DNA of 64,000 nucleotides from Hypoxylon rubiginosum. Its lineage: Eukaryota > Ascomycota > Sordariomycetes > Xylariales > Hypoxylaceae. Where the stretch lies: contig CADCXA010000021.1 of NCBI GenBank assembly GCA_902806565.1, forward strand, positions 1,612,001-1,676,000, given 5' to 3'. Below are positions 55,277 to 64,000 of the stretch, piece by piece; within the stretch, counting starts at the first letter, position 1, and every line of letters begins with the position of its first letter. A program made the translations under genes and the position numbers. Under the pieces are notes generated by a model. That model ran no database searches. It saw only the letters and a program-made list of their open reading frames with translations, and was not told the DNA's origin.

Positions 55277-57076
55277 CTACCATTCGTATTCGCCAGTAGC
55301 CTTGTGGAAGACATAGTCCTTGCCATTTACGCTAAGAACGCCATCCTTGAGAACGCACTTCCTGTTTTATTGTTAGTATTCGTCACGACGCTATACCTTC
55401 CATTCGTAAATTGGGACCGCTTACCACTTGTTCTTGACACGTTGTACCTTGTCGTACATACAGAGCATGATCTGGCCGCCATCTTCGTCTTCGTCGTCCT
55501 CCTCGAGATTATCGTCAGGGTCGTCGAGATCTGAGTTAATGGCGTCCTCATCTTCTTCCTCATCCTTGACACTATCATCGGCGGGACCGTCGAATTGAGA
55601 GGGACCGCCAGAAGCCGGTGTGCGATGGTACGAAGCAGCCTTGCCCTTGCCCTTACGACTGAGCGGTACCATCAGACCACCGCCCTCCATGGCTTTTGCC
55701 TTAGCCGCGATCTGGGCGTGGAGCAGGCTGTCAATTTCAACACGACCCATCTCAACTTCCTCTCCAGCCAGGTTGCGACGTAGGAGCACCCCAACGTGGC
55801 CATCATCGCTCATACCATCCATCTGGGACGGCGGAGGTCTCTGGCCATTCGGGATGGGAGGGCGCTGCTGCTGTCCCGCTGCATTGGCGGGCATGTTCTG
55901 TCGATACTGCTGTTGAGGGTGACCCTGGTATTGTCCGGGGTAGCCCTGCGGCATGGGCTGGTTGCCAGGCCTCTGTTGGTTGGCCGGCTGGGCGCCGTTC
56001 ATAGGTTGCTCTCTAAGCTTGTTTATGGATGCGGCGGCGCGATCCCCATACATGGACTGCAGCTGTTGGGTGACACGCTCCTGGACAACTCCCGGATTAT
56101 TTGAATGCGCTTGGGACATCATAGGTGAACCCTCAAGACCGGGCTCCGTCTTCACTGCCGGCTCAGGTTTCACCATAGTATCATTAGGTGGCTGACCGGC
56201 CATTGTCGTGTGAAGACCTTGTGCTTGAGGCACATATTGCTGATGATGCGAAGTGCCATTCGCAGAGGCCTGAGGGGTGGGCTCCGGTGCTGAGACGGGT
56301 TGGGGTGCAGGAACAGCGGCAGGGGCCGGAGGGTCAGGCTTAGGATCCCAAGGGAACTGAGCCAGCTGCTGCTGGGAAAGCTTTCTCTGCCATCCCTGTC
56401 ATGATAATGTCAGCCAGGAATCATGTTTTATTTAGAATGATGTGTCGCTTTTCAACAAAGGGGGTGAGTGCTAATAAAAAATAGTATCCTTGTAACGTGT
56501 TTTGACAGGTTTGACAGCCATGTAAGTGAATGGACATGGACATAATAGAGGGAATATTGGTAAAACGTGCACAGTAATGAGCACGTGAGTGGACCCATCT
56601 TCAGCCAATCAGAAATAGCCTGAGTCACCAGGTGGTTTGGAGCCTGCGCAGAGGGATAAAAGCCCCAAATAGTGCCCGCCCGCCCCTCCCAGAAACCGCC
56701 AGTTCTCACCACCCTCGGCCGGATCCCGTCTCCTTGGACAAAAGGAAGGGTTGTCATATGGTCGGCTTAAAAAGCCTCCAAAGTTGACATCCAACCCGTC
56801 AAACTTCAAGTAATCATTTCACCATGTTCATTATTTCATCGGATTCTCCTTCGAAAGAAACCCAATAGCTATGTATTGATTTGTTGATGGGTTGGTTGAT
56901 CGACCAAAGGGAGGGCCGACAGCCAGGGAAGAAAGCGAATGAAAATCTTCACTCACCGTCTTCAGCTCATCCATGACACTATCATCGAGGCCGACTTCCT
57001 CGAAATCTCCTCGCGAAGCCTCGAGAACGTCATTGATTATTTGCTGATAAATGTTGCCGACCTGAGAGTTCGACAT
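55277..57076 (-). CDS. TOA1: Transcription initiation factor TFIIA large subunit
   Basis: Three exons: 57076-56957, 56395-55425 and 55361-55277, giving 391 residues. Exon 1 encodes the N-terminal helical region (VGNIYQQIINDVLEASR, then DSVMDELK). It continues in exon 2 as GWQRKLSQQQLAQFPWDP, typical of TFIIA alpha. A Gln/Pro-rich non-conserved middle follows, then a long acidic patch (DDPDDNLEEDDEDEDGG). The beta part is IMLCMYDKVQRVKNKWKCV, ending in GKDYVFHKATGEYEW, which forms the beta-barrel that contacts TBP and DNA. TFIIA acts in the nucleus in RNA polymerase II initiation. Intron 1 is 561 bp, about ten times the window average. Intron 2 is 63 bp. Confidence 0.93.
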
Positions 57077-58212
57077 CGTGAATAGGTTGCGCTACCGAGT
57101 AGGAAGGTTGAGGTTAAGTGCAGGTCGAGATTCGGGTTTGGAGTCGTCGCGACGAACGGGTTACCTGCTTGATTACGTGAAATACGGTTCCAAGTAAAAT
57201 CCGTGGCAATTATCGGCAGTAAGAATCACAATGACGAATTGTGAGAAGGGTGTTGTAAAATTGCAGTGGGGGATGCGACTTTGCGAAAGTCGTTAAAAAG
57301 GGCCGGAGTACGCAACAAAAGGCAACCAAGATTTGGATTTGGATTTGGATTCGGGTTCGGGTTTCGCCCACACTCTCCTCCCCGTGCGCACTCGCAAATC
57401 GTAGCCGAAATTTTACTTTTCTGGCTTTTGGCTTTTGTGATATTCACGCGACAGCTGACATTAGGACGTTTTGGAATGTTATGGCTTACGGTGGTGCAGC
57501 GTGTGTTGCCGGAGGTGTAGTATTGCTGGCTGCTGGCTGCACTGGTAGGTGATGTTTTAGTAAAGGTTGACATGGAGGCCCTAAGTTTCCTTGAAGTGCC
57601 ACTTTCTTTGCTTACTTAATCCCCTTAGCGTGGCTAGCGTTAGGCACCTTAGGTCCAGTCCTTAGGTACATACCGTACTGTGACATGCTGATAAGATAAT
57701 CACTACGTCGTCAGGGCATTTGTACTGCCGCTCTTGGACGAGTAACAAAGATACGTACCACTGACAACGTCAAATAAAGGAAAAATGAGGTAATGTCAAT
57801 AACAAAACGGGATTCCGAATTTTAGTCAACGAGGAACAAAAAGATTAAAGACATTCATTCCCGGCATCACGATATTCCAAGTAATATACCAAAAAACGAG
57901 CCAATTTTGTTGACTACCTAATTATCCTTATCCCCATTATTATTAATAACGATATTTAATACCCTGAACTCCGAAGTCGAATTATGATAATTGTACAAAT
58001 TCGTCAAAAGACCCAGTCTTGCCAGCTATCCATCAGGCGTAATCGTATCGTAGCTCATGACCATGCCCTAAATGGGTTGAGAACCTTCATACCCGTAGGA
58101 TGAGGATATTCCCCAACGCCGCGCTATGTAGTACCAGAGATGCCAGAATGAAATATTGATACCTACTGTTGTTGTTGATGATCCTGACATACACTAGATC
58201 CGCGCGGGTGCT
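57077..58212. other. Intergenic between TFIIA and Cdc20 genes
   Basis: 1.1 kb holding the promoter of TOA1 and the 3' flank of CDC20. A hexamer repeat is listed separately. The part around 57780-57990 is A/T-rich. No gene was found. Confidence 0.5.
57331..57366. repeat. Hexamer repeat (ATTTGG/GTTCGG)6
   Basis: Three ATTTGG units followed by ATTCGG, GTTCGG and GTTTCG, about 255 bp upstream of the TOA1 start. Confidence 0.8.
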
Positions 58213-60082
58213 TCATCGAATGGTCATTTGCTTGGCCATCTGCGCCTTGGCGGACGAACCGCTGGCACCGATGCCTCCGGCGGAACCAGCCTTCTTCTCG
58301 AACACCTTCCAGAACTTCAAGCTCTCATCGGCAGCTGCAATAGGATGCATTAGTAAAATTATCATAAAATTCCATATCAGACTATTTCTTACCGGCAGTT
58401 GCGAGCATCTGTCCATCAGGACTGAGGCAGCTGTGTAGAACTCGGCTCTCGTGAGCAGGGATCTCAACGTTACGGACAAGAGTGGGATAGCTCCAAATGC
58501 TGAGCGAGTTATCGGGGAAGCCGCTGGAGCTAACGATCTCGCGGTAGCTGGTGCTCCATCGGAGACTGGTGACTTGAGAGCCGGTGTCGATGCTGTTCAC
58601 TCTGGCACCCGAGGTGGTGTTCCAGAAGTGGATATGACGGTCGTAGGAGCCGCCACCAGTCGCAAGCAGGTTCATGTTCCAGGGGCACCAGGCGAGGGCC
58701 TTGACAGCGGCCTTGTGGTTGGTCTTGGTGAACTTGGGGACAGCCAGCGATCGAGCATCCCAGATGGAAACGAGGTTGTCATTGCCTCCGGTAGCGAGCT
58801 GGGCACCATCGGATCGCCACTCAAGTCCACAGACCTCAGACGTGTGGGAAACGAGCTCAGCAACCTTGTGCTCAGCGATACGAACGTCATGGTTATAGAC
58901 GAGGCCGCTTCGGGCGCCAGTGGAAAGAAGGTGCTTGTTCCAGCCCATAACACCAACACGGGTGTCGTGGCCGAACATGCTACGGACCTTCATGCCCTCG
59001 GCAACATCCCAGATCTGCACCTCACCGGTTCCAAGACCAACACCGACGTAGGCACCATCGCCAGACCACTTAACGCTGCTAACATAGGTGTCTGGGGCGG
59101 TCTCCAACAAGCAGCTTACCGAGCCTTCATCGGCAGACCAGACATAGACGTTGCGCTCCAGACCGATGGCAACCTGGTTACCAGAGCTCCAGTCGAGCAA
59201 GTTCAAGTAGTAGTCATCAATCAGACCAGGAGCGTCAAGCACACGCTCGGGGGCGGTGGCAATGCGGCGTCTGAACTGAGCAGAGCTAGCATTGGCAGAC
59301 TTCAGAGGTCGGTTGTACTGCTGTCGAAGATCAATAGGCTTCGACGACTCAGGAGGCGCCGGCTTGAACTGGAGGATGCGCGTGTTGAGGTTGACACCGC
59401 AAGCAGTTGCCAAGGAGTCCTGGTAAGCCACGGTGTTGGGGGACGGGCGCGAGTAGTTCGTCGAATCATCGTCGTTGATGTTCAGGCTTTCGAGAGCAGC
59501 GATAGCATCATCCGTGGCAGAAGAGAGAACGTTAGAGCCATCGCCGCCGCTGGTCTTGGGTCGCTGCTTGTCCTGGACATCGATCTTGCCAGAGCCCACA
59601 TTAGCGATAGCAGAGCTGTTGCTGCGGTTAGGAATGAATCGGTCGGCAGCATAGGTAAGGGTAGTCTTGTTCGACTTGGATCTTAGAGGACCCTTCTTGG
59701 ACTTGGCACTAGAAGGGGTCTTGGTGTGGCCGGTGCCGACAAGTGTGAAGTCTGACACACCGAGCTCTAGAGCCTTTCGGGGAGTGGCAACACTGCGGGC
59801 GATGTTGGACTTGGGCGAGTCACGATGTGAGGACTTTGAGTTCGACTTGGCAAAGTGTGAAGATAGGTTTCCTCCGTATACCGACTTGCCGGACGGGCGA
59901 CACGCATCGCGATTGGATGACTGCCTGTCAGGAGTGAAGGGGGAAGAGTTGTTGACAGGAACAGTGGTGGCAGCGGTGCGCTGACGAGGTGACGGTGTCA
60001 AGGGCATCCGTCCGCCAGCGGTACGGGAGGAGAAAAGTCCCTTGTGGGACTTGAGGGGAGTCGATACTGCAACTGATGCCAT
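58213..60082 (-). CDS. CDC20: APC/C activator Cdc20 (Slp1-like WD40 protein)
   Basis: Two exons, 60082-58393 and 58334-58213, around a 58-bp intron, giving 603 residues. The N-terminus is basic and Ser/Thr-Pro-rich. It carries the C-box DRFIP (Asp147) that binds the anaphase-promoting complex, and a RILQFKPAPP segment in the place of the Mad2-binding motif. Seven WD40 repeats follow from about residue 280 (DDYYLNLLDWSSGNQVAIGL, then SVKWSGDGAYVGVGLGTGEV), and the protein ends in Ile-Arg, the IR tail used to dock on APC/C. The LxxYYLNLLDWS entry and the long non-conserved N-terminus favour Cdc20 over the paralogue Cdh1. It drives the metaphase-anaphase transition by recruiting substrates for ubiquitylation. 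Confidence 0.92.
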
Positions 60083-61191
60083 AGTGTCTGGTTATCTAGG
60101 GTATGACGGCTATGTATCGATGTGGGGAAATCTGTTGAACTCCAACGTAGTACAACTGAATGACTCGAGGGAGTAGTGAGTTGTAAATAGTGAGGGAGAG
60201 ATCTCCGATGAATCGAGTGAGCTCCAAGAGACTCAACTTAATGGTTCCTGGAATTGGGTTTTGGTTAGTAATCGTCGTTATTGTACTCGATAAATCGAAG
60301 GGTGCCTTCACGAAGACGGCTTTAAAGTCGGAGGCGATCAAATGGCTTCACTTCCTTGAAGGAATGTAGTAGCGAAGAGATCTAGTGGACTTGAAAGTAT
60401 TGCTTGTGAAAGGCTTTTGATGATAGCTTTGCAGCAGCGAGTTGGAGGAGTATGAGGATGAGCGGATGGAGGAGAGTGAAGGTTTGTAATGAAGAAAAGA
60501 ATCCAAGTTTGGAATTCCTTCTGAAGGCTCAGGATTTATGTATTGACAAGTAGTGGATCGCGGCTTTCTGGTCGTGCAGGGCAACCGTCGCACCGACCAA
60601 GTGCCCCTTGCGACCCTTGCGGCTATGCCGGATCTCGCCTAGACAACCGCGCACAAGCCATGTTTGTTTCAATTTAAGTGCCCACATATCCATTCCCCTC
60701 TTCCCCTCTTCCCCTGCAGCCCTGTGGCTTGTCACTTGTGCACTGTATCACCCCACCAAGCCCACACAGGGTCACCGCACGTGAACGAGGCGGGAAGCCT
60801 TGGCATCCACCGGATTTGCCAACTGGAGAACTGGGCTGACAAGCGACAAGGGCCTGATCAAAGATGGATATCGAAGATGAATAATGTCCTTGCATTCGGC
60901 GAACCAACTTGCAACTAAATTGATGAGATATTAGACGACAAAGCTCCATCGCCCGTCGCCCATCGGTCATAGCACCTAATAACTCGTTCCAAGGTCCTAT
61001 GCCCGACTTGAGATTATAGTAATCTTCCGTCGATTCGAGTCAATCTCGCTGATACATTCATCAAACCTCCTGTCGCATGCTCCGCTGTGGTGGTCTTACC
61101 TAGGAGTTATAGAAATGTCGGCGTAACCGTCGACTTCTCGTATGGTTTTGCGGCCTTGCGATAATCTACTAGAAACTAAGAAACTAGAAAC
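60083..61191. other. Bidirectional intergenic region between CDC20 and the Kelch-BTB gene
   Basis: 1.1 kb between divergent starts. It contains a C-tract array (60695-60722). No gene was recognised, although short frames exist. Confidence 0.5.
60695..60722 (-). other. Candidate G-quadruplex on the minus strand
   Basis: Three CCCC tracts spaced by TCTT and a fourth CCC after TGCAG. The minus strand therefore has four G-tracts with loops of 4, 4 and 5 bases. Confidence 0.5.
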
Positions 61192-63603
61192 ATGGCCCAC
61201 CCTTCAACACCGTCAGCACCCGCTCAATCCCTCTTCGGCGGCCCTGTACACTCCAACTCCAACGCTATCGCTTACTCTCACCCTCACTCGACCAATCCCC
61301 CGCCCGTCCCAACTGCGTCCGTCGTCACACCCTCGATGTCCAACGCCCCGACGCCTATGTCCGCCTTATCTGCCGTGTCCTCGAACAACACATTTGTCAT
61401 GCCCAACTCGCCTATGAAGAGCAGAGCTATGATGGATGGGTACCGACCCAAGGTCACACGAACCCTCGGCCAGCGACCCGCCTGTTTGGTTAACGCTTCG
61501 GTTACCTATTGCGGGAACAATCAGATCTACGCCTTTGGTGGGTTCGATCAGTACACCGACGAAGTCTACAACCACGTGCTCAAGCTAGATCTCGTCAGCC
61601 ACCAATGGAGCCTAGTGGACAATTATGGAGATATTCCTGGAGTACGAATGGGTAAGTTTGGCTGTCGTGTCTTGCTATTGTGCGCCGTCACTTACCAAGT
61701 TCGGTAGGACACACTGCCACCCTGTATCAAGGTGACAAGCTCCTCGTCTTTGGCGGCGAGAACGAGCATAGGACCTATCTCTCAGATCTGATAGTATTCG
61801 ATCTGAAGACGGCACATTGGACCCAGCCTGCTGTCACCGGTCCCGTTCCTAAGGGTAGGGCTCGACATGCGGCTGTCCTGCACGAAGACAAATTGTTCAT
61901 CGTCGGTGGCATAACCGGCCACGAAAGCTATGTCTCCGAAGATATATGTTACCTGGATTTGAAGACATATACCTGGTCGAGATCATGGCGCTTCGTCCCT
62001 AGATTTGATCACTCGGCCTATATTTGGTATGTGTCCGTCATTAATATCATCTTAGTGGTCACTGACTTTCTGTAGGGGCGACCGAGTATGGGTATTTGGC
62101 GGACTGAGTAGAGATATGGACAAGATTGGCGACTTGTGGTGGCTCGACCTAAAGGGCAGTCCCGATTTTGATACTCCGCCCCAAATTGGAAGTACATCCG
62201 ACAGGAATTCGGCCATGAACCGTTCGAATGAGTCCCCCCGGCCGCCTTATGCCTTAGGCTCGGCCCCACCCATGGGGGCTTCGGGGTTCGCAGCTAATAT
62301 CCGGACGGCTCAGGTTAATACGCCCTCATTCCACCTGAAGAAGCAAGTTCCAATGGCTCCTGGTGCAATTTCGGCCCTACGGTTTGTTTCTGGTGGCAAT
62401 ATCCCGTCCCAAGGATCAGGTATTCACTATCACGTCTACTCTTCCGGGACTCTTCTAGATTTTGTCACACCAGCTGCTACCATTACTTCAAAAGACTGCT
62501 CATTGTCAGCTTTAGATCTTTCTAGTCTGCGGTGGCAGAAGCTAGCCGAAGGTCGCGAGATCTTCAAGCCAGGTTACCAATGGCATTATTGCACGATGAA
62601 CCAGGACGGTACAAAAGTCTGGCTATTAGGATGCCCTACTGATGCGGTCAATGATATTGGCCCGAACGGCTTTGAAGAATATCTCAGTGACATCATGGAA
62701 ATTGACCTGCGACGTTACGGTTTTCTAGGAAATAATGCGACCTCAGAGTCTCGGACAGAATTGGCCAGACCAACGTCACACTCCCGAGTTCAGGATCAAC
62801 CATCGAAGGGACTAGGTCACGACCTTGCGAAACTCTTTAACCAACCGCCGGAAAATGGAAGCGGAACCGACTTTGTCATTACCGCTCTGGCTGGAGACTA
62901 CGACGACGACGATATGATGGGTTCTAGTCTTATTCGTGCAGGAGAGTCTCCGATGGACCAGAACTGGCTCACGCCAGATGCGCCCACGTCTGCTCCTATC
63001 CACGTCCACAAACTCATACTCCAAGCTCGATGGCCGCACTTTGCGCGGTTATATAATGCACAAATGGCTGAGTTCCATACCAAGAAAATGCATATACCAG
63101 AGCCCTACACGGTGGTCAAGGCGTTTCTATACTACCTCTACACCGACAGCATCCACGCCGACGATGGAGTCACAGATCTTTCCGACGTTGCGGGCCTATT
63201 AGTTATGTCAAACATCTACAACATCCCCCACTTACGTCTTCTCTGCGTCAACCGCTTATCGAGGGAGCTCGACGTAGAGCACGCATGCATCATCTGGTAC
63301 TGCGCGGGCCTGGCGAGCGAGGAATGGCTGCGGAAGCGGGCCGCGCAGTTCTGCCTGACGCACTGGGGCCGCATAGTGCGCACCCAGGGCTTCTTGCGCC
63401 TGCCGCGTTCCGCCCTCGTCGAGCTGTCGCAGGAGATCGACATGGAGGGCAGGGTGATCGGGGGCGACGAACTCGAGTACGTGGATAACTGCCGCGGCCG
63501 GTTCGATACCTCCGGCGTCTCGCGGAAGGACAGCATGAGTAGCGAACATACCCAGGCTTTGCCCTCGGACGGCTCAGACTCGGAAGGCATGGATCTGGCA
63601 TAA
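61192..63603 (+). CDS. Kelch-repeat and BTB-domain protein, Ral2-like
   Basis: Three exons, 61192-61651, 61708-62026 and 62076-63603, with introns of 56 and 49 bp, giving 768 residues. A Pro/Ser-rich N-terminus is followed by Kelch repeats: IYAFGGFDQYTDEVYNHV, LLVFGGENEHRTYLSDL, LFIVGGITGHESYVSED and VWVFGGLSRDMDKIGDLW. A long insert leads to a BTB/POZ-type domain from about residue 565 (APIHVHKLILQARWPHFARL, then VVKAFLYYLYTDSI) and a helical tail (CAGLASEEWLRKRAAQFC). This order matches the fungal Ral2 family; in fission yeast Ral2 is needed for Ras1 activation and mating. A role in Ras signalling is inferred. Binding to cullin 3 through the BTB is an alternative. Confidence 0.88.
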
Positions 63604-64000
63604 AAGCGACCCCTGGCTCCGAGGCGACATTAAGACTAACGAAACCAATTCACTTTAGAGGCCTATTATTTTGTGCATTCACACTACACTAATCAGCGCT
63701 TTGCTTATTTTATCCCGAATTCAGCTTAAGTGAGTGGTCGGACGTTTTGAGGTTTATGGATAACTAGCGAAAGATGCACCTGGAGTGTATTTTTTACCAA
63801 TCACGAAGCAATGGACATGATTACTTTTCACTCTCACTCTCTCTATTCTACCATTGGGGGCTCGATACGACATGATAGAGCTATGCTTTGGCTTGCAATA
63901 CGAATATTTTTGTGCATTGCTTGGGCGTTAAGGGGGCAAGGCGAGGAAGGGACAGTAAGGAGGTGAACGAGAGAGCGAAGGGGATCCGATCATACTAGGT
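63604..64000. other. Right edge, 3' flank of the Kelch-BTB gene
   Basis: 397 bp with T-rich and CT-rich stretches, consistent with a 3' UTR. Nothing else is visible. Confidence 0.5.

Noticed and set aside
56452..56757. 101-codon frame inside TOA1 intron 1
   Set aside because: It lies in a region that must be spliced out to join the conserved TFIIA exons and has no family similarity.
58451..59686. A 411-codon open frame on the plus strand, opposite CDC20
   Set aside because: It lies wholly antisense to a well-supported WD40 gene and has no family motif. It is a mirror of codon usage in the real gene.

Overview
This 64 kb window is nuclear DNA of a filamentous ascomycete, most likely a Sordariomycete. 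Genes carry short introns (about 49-95 bp) with GT..AG ends and CTAAC-like branch sites. The gene set (LaeA-type methyltransferase, HET-domain protein, Clr5-ankyrin protein, L-arabinitol dehydrogenase) is typical of moulds. Intergenic DNA is full of short TACCTAGGTA-type palindromes. I see no transposase, reverse transcriptase, tRNA, rRNA or CRISPR array.

Left third (about 0.9-23 kb). After a lone zinc-finger gene and 2.5 kb of featureless DNA comes a divergent pair of fungal type I fatty acid synthase genes: beta at 4207-10574 on the minus strand and alpha at 11324-16048 on the plus strand, sharing a 749 bp promoter. The alpha subunit stops right after the ketosynthase and has no phosphopantetheinyl transferase domain. 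That is the layout of the dedicated hexanoate-synthase-type FAS used to prime polyketides, yet no polyketide synthase lies in the window. To the right are three SKP1-like genes, two of them in a diverged ~1.15 kb tandem duplication. Between the second and third SKP1-like genes lie a cytochrome P450 fragment and an acyl-CoA-thioesterase-like pseudogene broken by one stop codon and a 5 bp duplication. Together these look like the remains of a larger metabolic cluster.

Middle (about 21.9-42 kb). A coiled-coil/CCCH zinc-finger gene, an aquaglyceroporin with a long N-terminal extension and an unusual second NPA motif, an aminoglycoside-phosphotransferase-like gene fragment, a HET-domain gene, a TcmP/LCMT-type methyltransferase, then L-arabinitol 4-dehydrogenase and ATP synthase subunit g. 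A seven-exon LaeA-type methyltransferase gene (40599-41969) sits alone in a gene-poor stretch running from 36.4 to 49.9 kb.

Right part (49.9-63.6 kb). A conserved block: a Clr5-ankyrin protein, the TFIIA large subunit, the APC/C activator Cdc20, and a Kelch-BTB protein of the Ral2 type. Intron joins were worked out by hand from frame, splice sites and family continuity. Functions are family-level inferences, and no database search was possible.
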